This document shows positions 32,933 to 36,454 of a DNA stretch of 36,454 bases, piece after piece (within the stretch, counting starts at the first letter, position 1; every line of letters starts with the position of its first letter). Both the position numbers and the translations under genes were made by a program. Location of the stretch: positions 933,703 to 970,156 of the forward strand of contig HG799464.1 in NCBI GenBank assembly GCA_000531095.1. Reading direction: 5' to 3'. The notes under the pieces were generated by a model. The model did not search any database. It saw only the letters and a program-made list of their open reading frames with translations, and was not told the DNA's origin. The stretch comes from Gemmata massiliana (GTDB lineage Bacteria > Planctomycetota > Planctomycetia > Gemmatales > Gemmataceae).

Positions 32933-35620
32933 ATGCGGACCCGGCTCCTTTCCCTTGCCGTGTTGCTTGCCCTTTCCGCCGTCGCGTTCGGCGCGGAGCC
33001 AGGAAACGTGTGGTGGGCGTTCCGACCACTGAGCCGCCCCACTGTTCCGGACGTATCCGCCACCAAAACTGCGCCCGCGAACCCCGTCGACCAGTTCATT
33101 CGCACAAAGCTCAAAGATAAGGGACTCTCACTGGCGCCCGAAGCGGACCGGCGCACGCTGATCCGGCGCGTCACGTTCGGGCTGACCGGACTCCCGCCCA
33201 CACCCGAGGAGGTCGAAGCGTTCGTCAACGATCGGGACGCGAGCGCCTACGAAAAGCTCGTCGACCGGCTGCTCGCGTCACCCGCTTATGGCGAGCGCTT
33301 CGCGCGGCTGTGGATGGACGCGGTTCACTTCGCCGAAACCCACGGCCACGACCAGGACCGCGTGCGCCCGAACGCCTGGCGCTACCGCGACTACCTCATT
33401 CAGGCGCTCAACGCGGACACGCCCTACGCGCGATTCGTGAAGGAACAGGTCGCGGCGGATGTCTTGTTCCCCAACGAATCAAAGCTGATCCCGGCGCTCG
33501 GGTTCCTCGCCGCCGGGCCGTGGGACGAAAGCTCTCTGCGCGACATCCGCGAGGACAGCATCGACCGCGAGGCCGGCCGGTACCTCGACCGCGACGACAT
33601 CGTTACCACGGTATTCAACACATTCTCGGGGCTAACGGTGCAGTGCGCCCGGTGCCACGACCACAAGTTCGATCCGATCACGCAGGAAGAGTACTACCGG
33701 CTCCAGGCCGTGTTCGCGGGCGTGGGGCGCGGGGACGTCGCGTTCGAGCCGAACCCAGCGACGGCCAAGAAGCGAACCGAACTCCGGGACCGGCTCGCGG
33801 CCATTGCGAAAAACGCTCCCGAACTGGACCTTACGTCCGCCCATGTGAAAAAGACTGTAGCGGAGTGGGAGCTAAAGCACGCCGGGGCAGGGGTGGTGTG
33901 GACCGTCCCCGCTTTCACCGCGATCACCTCAGACGCGGGATCGAAGCTCGTGATGCGCGGTGACGATTCGATTCGCGCCGAGGGCACGCGCCCGGAGCGC
34001 GATACGTACACACTCACCACGCGCGTGAAAGCCCGGCGCGTCACGGCCGTGCGGCTGGAATTACTCACGGACGAGACGCTGCCCATGCACGGCCCGGGTC
34101 GGTGCGACAACGGCAACTTGCACCTCAGTGAGTTCAAGGTTACCGCGTCCGACGGGGGGAAGCCGAGGGCGCTGAAGGTTCGCAACGCGACCGCGGACTT
34201 CGACCAATCCGGCTGGACCGCAGCGCACGCCATCGACGGTAATCCGGGCACCGCGTGGGGCATTTACCCGCAAGTCGGCAAACCGCACGAGGCCGTATTC
34301 GAGTTGGCCGAACCCGTTGCTGCTGGGGGTGAAACCGAACTGACGTTCGCGCTCGAACAGTTGCACGGCGGCGGGCACCTGATCGGTCGGTTCCGGCTCT
34401 CGATTACCGACGCCCCTCCGCCCGTGAAAGCGACCGCACTGCCGGCCACGCTCCAAACCATACTCGCGACCGCACCGGCCAAACGCACGGACGTTCAGGC
34501 GCGGGAACTCGCGCTGCACGTCCTCAAGGAACAAACAGGCGCGGAACTCGCCGCTCTGCCCGCGCCCGCGGTGGTCTATGCCGCAGCACCGAACTTCACG
34601 GCCGACGGCAGCCACCGGCCCACACCCGCTCCGCGCGCAGTGCGAATGCTCAAACGCGGCGACATTCGCAAACCGGGCGAGGAAGTCGAACCGGCCGCAC
34701 TGTCACTTCTGGCGAAGTTGCCGGGCGAATTCGATTTGCGCCCCAATCACACCGAAGGCGCCCGCCGCGCCGCACTCGCGATGTGGCTGACCGACACGAA
34801 TAACCCGCTCACGTGGCGCGTGATGGCGAACCGCGTGTGGCAGTGGCACTTCGGTGCGGGGCTGGCCGGAACGCCGAACGACTTCGGGCGAATGGGGCAG
34901 AAGCCCACACACCCTGAACTGCTCGACTTCCTCGCGTCCGAACTGGCGAACCCCGACAGTAAGGTCGGGGGCGGTTCACTCAAGCACCTGCACCGGCTCA
35001 TCGTCACGAGTGCGACTTACAAACAGGTGTCGCTGTCGCGTGCCGAGGGGCTGAAGGCGGACGAGGACAACAAGCTCCTCTGGCGGCAGAACCGCACGCG
35101 ACTGGACGCGGAGCAGGTCCGCGACGCGGTGCTCGCCGTCAGCGACCGGCTCGATCGCACGGCCGGCGGGCCGTCGGACCAGCAGTTCGACATGAAGCCC
35201 GGCATCCACGTGACGCCGGTGGTGGATTACAACAAGTTCGCTTGGGAGAAGAAAGAGGGGCACCGGCGCAGCGTGTACCGGTTCGTGTTCCGCACACTCC
35301 CCGACCCGCTCGTCGAGTGTTTGGACGGTGCCGATGCGTCCGCACTCACGCCGAAACGGAGCGAGTCCGTCACCGCGCCGCAAGCCCTCGCGCTGCTGAA
35401 CAACGAGTTCGTACTCGTTCACGCGCGGGCGATGGCCGGGCGACTGGCAATGCACTCCGCGGACCGCGCGAAGCAGGTCGAGTTCGCGTGTCGGCTCGTG
35501 TGGGGGCGCCCGCCGTCGGCCGAGGAGGGGAAGCTCTTCACCGCCTACGCGGACAAGCACGGGCTCGCGAATTTCTGCCGCGTGCTTTTCAACACCAACG
35601 AATTCCTCTTCGCGGATTGA
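32933..35620 (+). CDS. DUF1549/DUF1553 (PSCyt) secreted protein
   Basis: 895 residues from ATG 32933, chosen because it opens a signal peptide (RTRLLSLAVLLALSAVAFGA). Frames back to 32855 have no such signal. The PSCyt2/DUF1549 part covers about 50-260 (NPVDQFIRTKLKDKG, RRVTFGLTGLPPTPEEVEAF, LWMDAVHFAETHGHD, and the heme-type motif CARCHDHKFDP). A beta-rich middle (about 330-510) resembles a carbohydrate-binding module (WTAAHAIDGNPGTAWGIYP). The DUF1553 part runs from about 600 (WLTDTNNPLTWRVMANRVWQ, HFGAGLAGTPNDFGRMGQKP) to the end. The single CxxCH suggests heme c or a metal site. Such genes are usually followed by a DUF1501 partner, which is absent here. The role is unproven; planctomycete sugar or sulfated polymer degradation is often suggested. 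Confidence 0.92.
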   Translation: MRTRLLSLAVLLALSAVAFGAEPGNVWWAFRPLSRPTVPDVSATKTAPANPVDQFIRTKLKDKGLSLAPEADRRTLIRRVTFGLTGLPPTPEEVEAFVNDRDASAYEKLVDRLLASPAYGERFARLWMDAVHFAETHGHDQDRVRPNAWRYRDYLIQALNADTPYARFVKEQVAADVLFPNESKLIPALGFLAAGPWDESSLRDIREDSIDREAGRYLDRDDIVTTVFNTFSGLTVQCARCHDHKFDPITQEEYYRLQAVFAGVGRGDVAFEPNPATAKKRTELRDRLAAIAKNAPELDLTSAHVKKTVAEWELKHAGAGVVWTVPAFTAITSDAGSKLVMRGDDSIRAEGTRPERDTYTLTTRVKARRVTAVRLELLTDETLPMHGPGRCDNGNLHLSEFKVTASDGGKPRALKVRNATADFDQSGWTAAHAIDGNPGTAWGIYPQVGKPHEAVFELAEPVAAGGETELTFALEQLHGGGHLIGRFRLSITDAPPPVKATALPATLQTILATAPAKRTDVQARELALHVLKEQTGAELAALPAPAVVYAAAPNFTADGSHRPTPAPRAVRMLKRGDIRKPGEEVEPAALSLLAKLPGEFDLRPNHTEGARRAALAMWLTDTNNPLTWRVMANRVWQWHFGAGLAGTPNDFGRMGQKPTHPELLDFLASELANPDSKVGGGSLKHLHRLIVTSATYKQVSLSRAEGLKADEDNKLLWRQNRTRLDAEQVRDAVLAVSDRLDRTAGGPSDQQFDMKPGIHVTPVVDYNKFAWEKKEGHRRSVYRFVFRTLPDPLVECLDGADASALTPKRSESVTAPQALALLNNEFVLVHARAMAGRLAMHSADRAKQVEFACRLVWGRPPSAEEGKLFTAYADKHGLANFCRVLFNTNEFLFAD

Positions 35621-35624
35621 TGTG

Positions 35625-35647
35625 CGTGGCCGACGAAAATGGCCACG
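35625..35647. other. Hairpin after the DUF1553 gene
   Basis: Arms CGTGGCC (35625-35631) and GGCCACG (35641-35647) with a 9-base loop lie a few bases past the stop. There is no T-run, so it may be a weak terminator or an mRNA 3' end structure. Confidence 0.35.
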
Positions 35648-35724
35648 AAGGCGCGAAAAGAAGGTGAGAATAGGGACCGGGGACCAAGGCGCTGTTTCCC
35701 CCACAAGCGGCGGAGGGTACCAAA

Positions 35725-36033
35725 ATGCCAGACGAATGGGTCGCCGTGGCTGTCATGCTGGGTGCGGTCGCGGTGCTAGTAACGGTTCGGCTCGCGGTAG
35801 CGCGCGGAAGCGCGATCGAGTTCGCGGACGCACGCGAAGAACAACTCACGCGCCGACTCGCAGCGCGCGTGCGGTGCGCGCTCGCGGACGCGCTGCCCGC
35901 GGTGCGAAACGAGATCCGGCACGGTCCGAACCAGACCGACGAAACGCTCCTGAAACGGGCCGAGTACCACTATCGGCAGAACCTCCCCGAACCCGCGCCC
36001 TGTCGGGTCTACCGCGACGGGGTGCGGCGCTGA
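35725..36033 (+). CDS. Small membrane protein, function unknown
   Basis: 102 residues from ATG 35725, with GGAGGG about 7 bases upstream. One membrane span covers about residues 5-27 (WVAVAVMLGAVAVLVTVRLA). The rest is a soluble Arg- and Glu-rich helix-forming part (EEQLTRRLAARVRCALADAL) ending in PAPCRVYRDGVRR. I do not recognise the family. The strong ribosome binding site and clean length support a real gene. It lies 104 bases after the DUF1553 gene on the same strand. Confidence 0.65.
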   Translation: MPDEWVAVAVMLGAVAVLVTVRLAVARGSAIEFADAREEQLTRRLAARVRCALADALPAVRNEIRHGPNQTDETLLKRAEYHYRQNLPEPAPCRVYRDGVRR

Positions 36034-36082
36034 GGGTGAGCCCCTTCGCTCCGGTCGGAGCGACCCGCTGTTGGTCGGTTCG

Positions 36083-36454
36083 TTACACGGGCTTGCCGAG
36101 GTTGGCCCGCTTGCCGTGGATGAACGTGAGGTGCTCGTCGATGTGGGCGATGTAGTCCCCCACGAGCATGCCGAGGGTAACGGTCCCGCGCCGGTTGTGC
36201 GTGCCCGTCCGCGTGAATGCGTCGTCGGGCAGGCGCCGGAGCACCCGCGCCCACTGCCGGCGCCCCACTTCGAGCAGCGTGAGCGCGTCTTCCAGGTCCT
36301 GATCGTGCGTGAAGAGGCGCGCGACGTAGGCCGTCTCGTTGGCGTAGAGCAGGGGCGGGTTGTCCTCGGTGACGATCCGCTTCATCCGGTCGATGCTGAT
36401 CGCGTCGCTGTCCGCGATGTGACTGACCACTTCCAAAATCGACCACGCGCCCGG
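36083..36454 (-). CDS. DinB-family protein, 5' truncated by the window
   Basis: The frame stays open to the window edge and reads PGAWSILEVVSHIADSDAIS, the usual entry of DinB/YfiT four-helix proteins, so the start lies beyond 36454. A TTG at 36436 would lose the conserved WSILE segment. His ligands are visible in VVSHIADSD and in YIAHIDEHLTFIHG near the C-terminus, fitting the three-His metal site of the fold. DinB-like proteins are metal-dependent thiol transferases or of unknown role. The stop is at 36083. Confidence 0.85.
   Translation of the reverse strand, partial: PGAWSILEVVSHIADSDAISIDRMKRIVTEDNPPLLYANETAYVARLFTHDQDLEDALTLLEVGRRQWARVLRRLPDDAFTRTGTHNRRGTVTLGMLVGDYIAHIDEHLTFIHGKRANLGKPV

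Overview
The window is GC-rich DNA that most likely comes from a planctomycete of the Gemmata group. Evidence: a DUF1549/DUF1553 (PSCyt-type) secreted protein, a secreted metzincin-like protein with the planctomycete N-terminal motif LSVEHLEDRLTP, a large Ser/Thr kinase fused to TPR repeats, FHA-linked cyclic-di-GMP enzymes, and many short palindromic repeats and decayed transposases. The species cannot be fixed from sequence alone.

Layout. 1-1529: the 3' part of a polytopic membrane protein that carries an in-frame palindromic repeat. 1809-3455: a membrane-anchored helix-turn-helix protein with a long acidic linker, closed by a clear terminator. 3590-4310: decayed transposases. 4401-7720: a thioredoxin-like protein convergent with a kinase-TPR protein. 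8396-11445: a secreted metzincin-like protein and an FHA-GGDEF diguanylate cyclase. 12064-15160: recO split by two palindromic repeats, then a BamD-like lipoprotein and an LptE-like lipoprotein, probably an outer-membrane assembly operon. 15340-17165: a small winged-helix protein, a fatty acid desaturase and a glycine-rich RRM protein. 17571-24939 (all minus strand): a frameshifted DapA-family gene, glycolate oxidase subunits GlcF and GlcE, an FHA-GAF-HD-GYP protein, and GlcD. 25173-29657 (minus): a Tat-exported purple-acid-phosphatase-like enzyme, a HemL-like class III aminotransferase and a MoxR/magnesium-chelatase-like AAA+ ATPase. 29765-31128 (plus): a DUF4058-like protein translationally coupled to a putative 2OG-Fe(II) oxygenase. 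31160-32700: a graveyard of at least four IS or recombinase types. 32933-35620: the DUF1549/DUF1553 protein. The window ends with a small membrane protein and a 5'-truncated DinB-family gene.

How the genes work together. Glycolate oxidase D, E and F would oxidise glycolate to glyoxylate; the HD-GYP gene sits between D and E. The FHA-GGDEF and FHA-HD-GYP proteins have opposite predicted activities on cyclic-di-GMP, and both carry a phosphothreonine-reading FHA domain, so kinases such as the one at 4787-7720 could in principle feed them (inference). The BamD-like and LptE-like lipoproteins point to a diderm envelope.

The most unusual signal is the family of palindromic repeats that enter protein-coding genes. 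One copy is read through without a stop in the first gene. A related copy, next to an unrelated palindrome, separates the two halves of recO, which still lie in the same frame.
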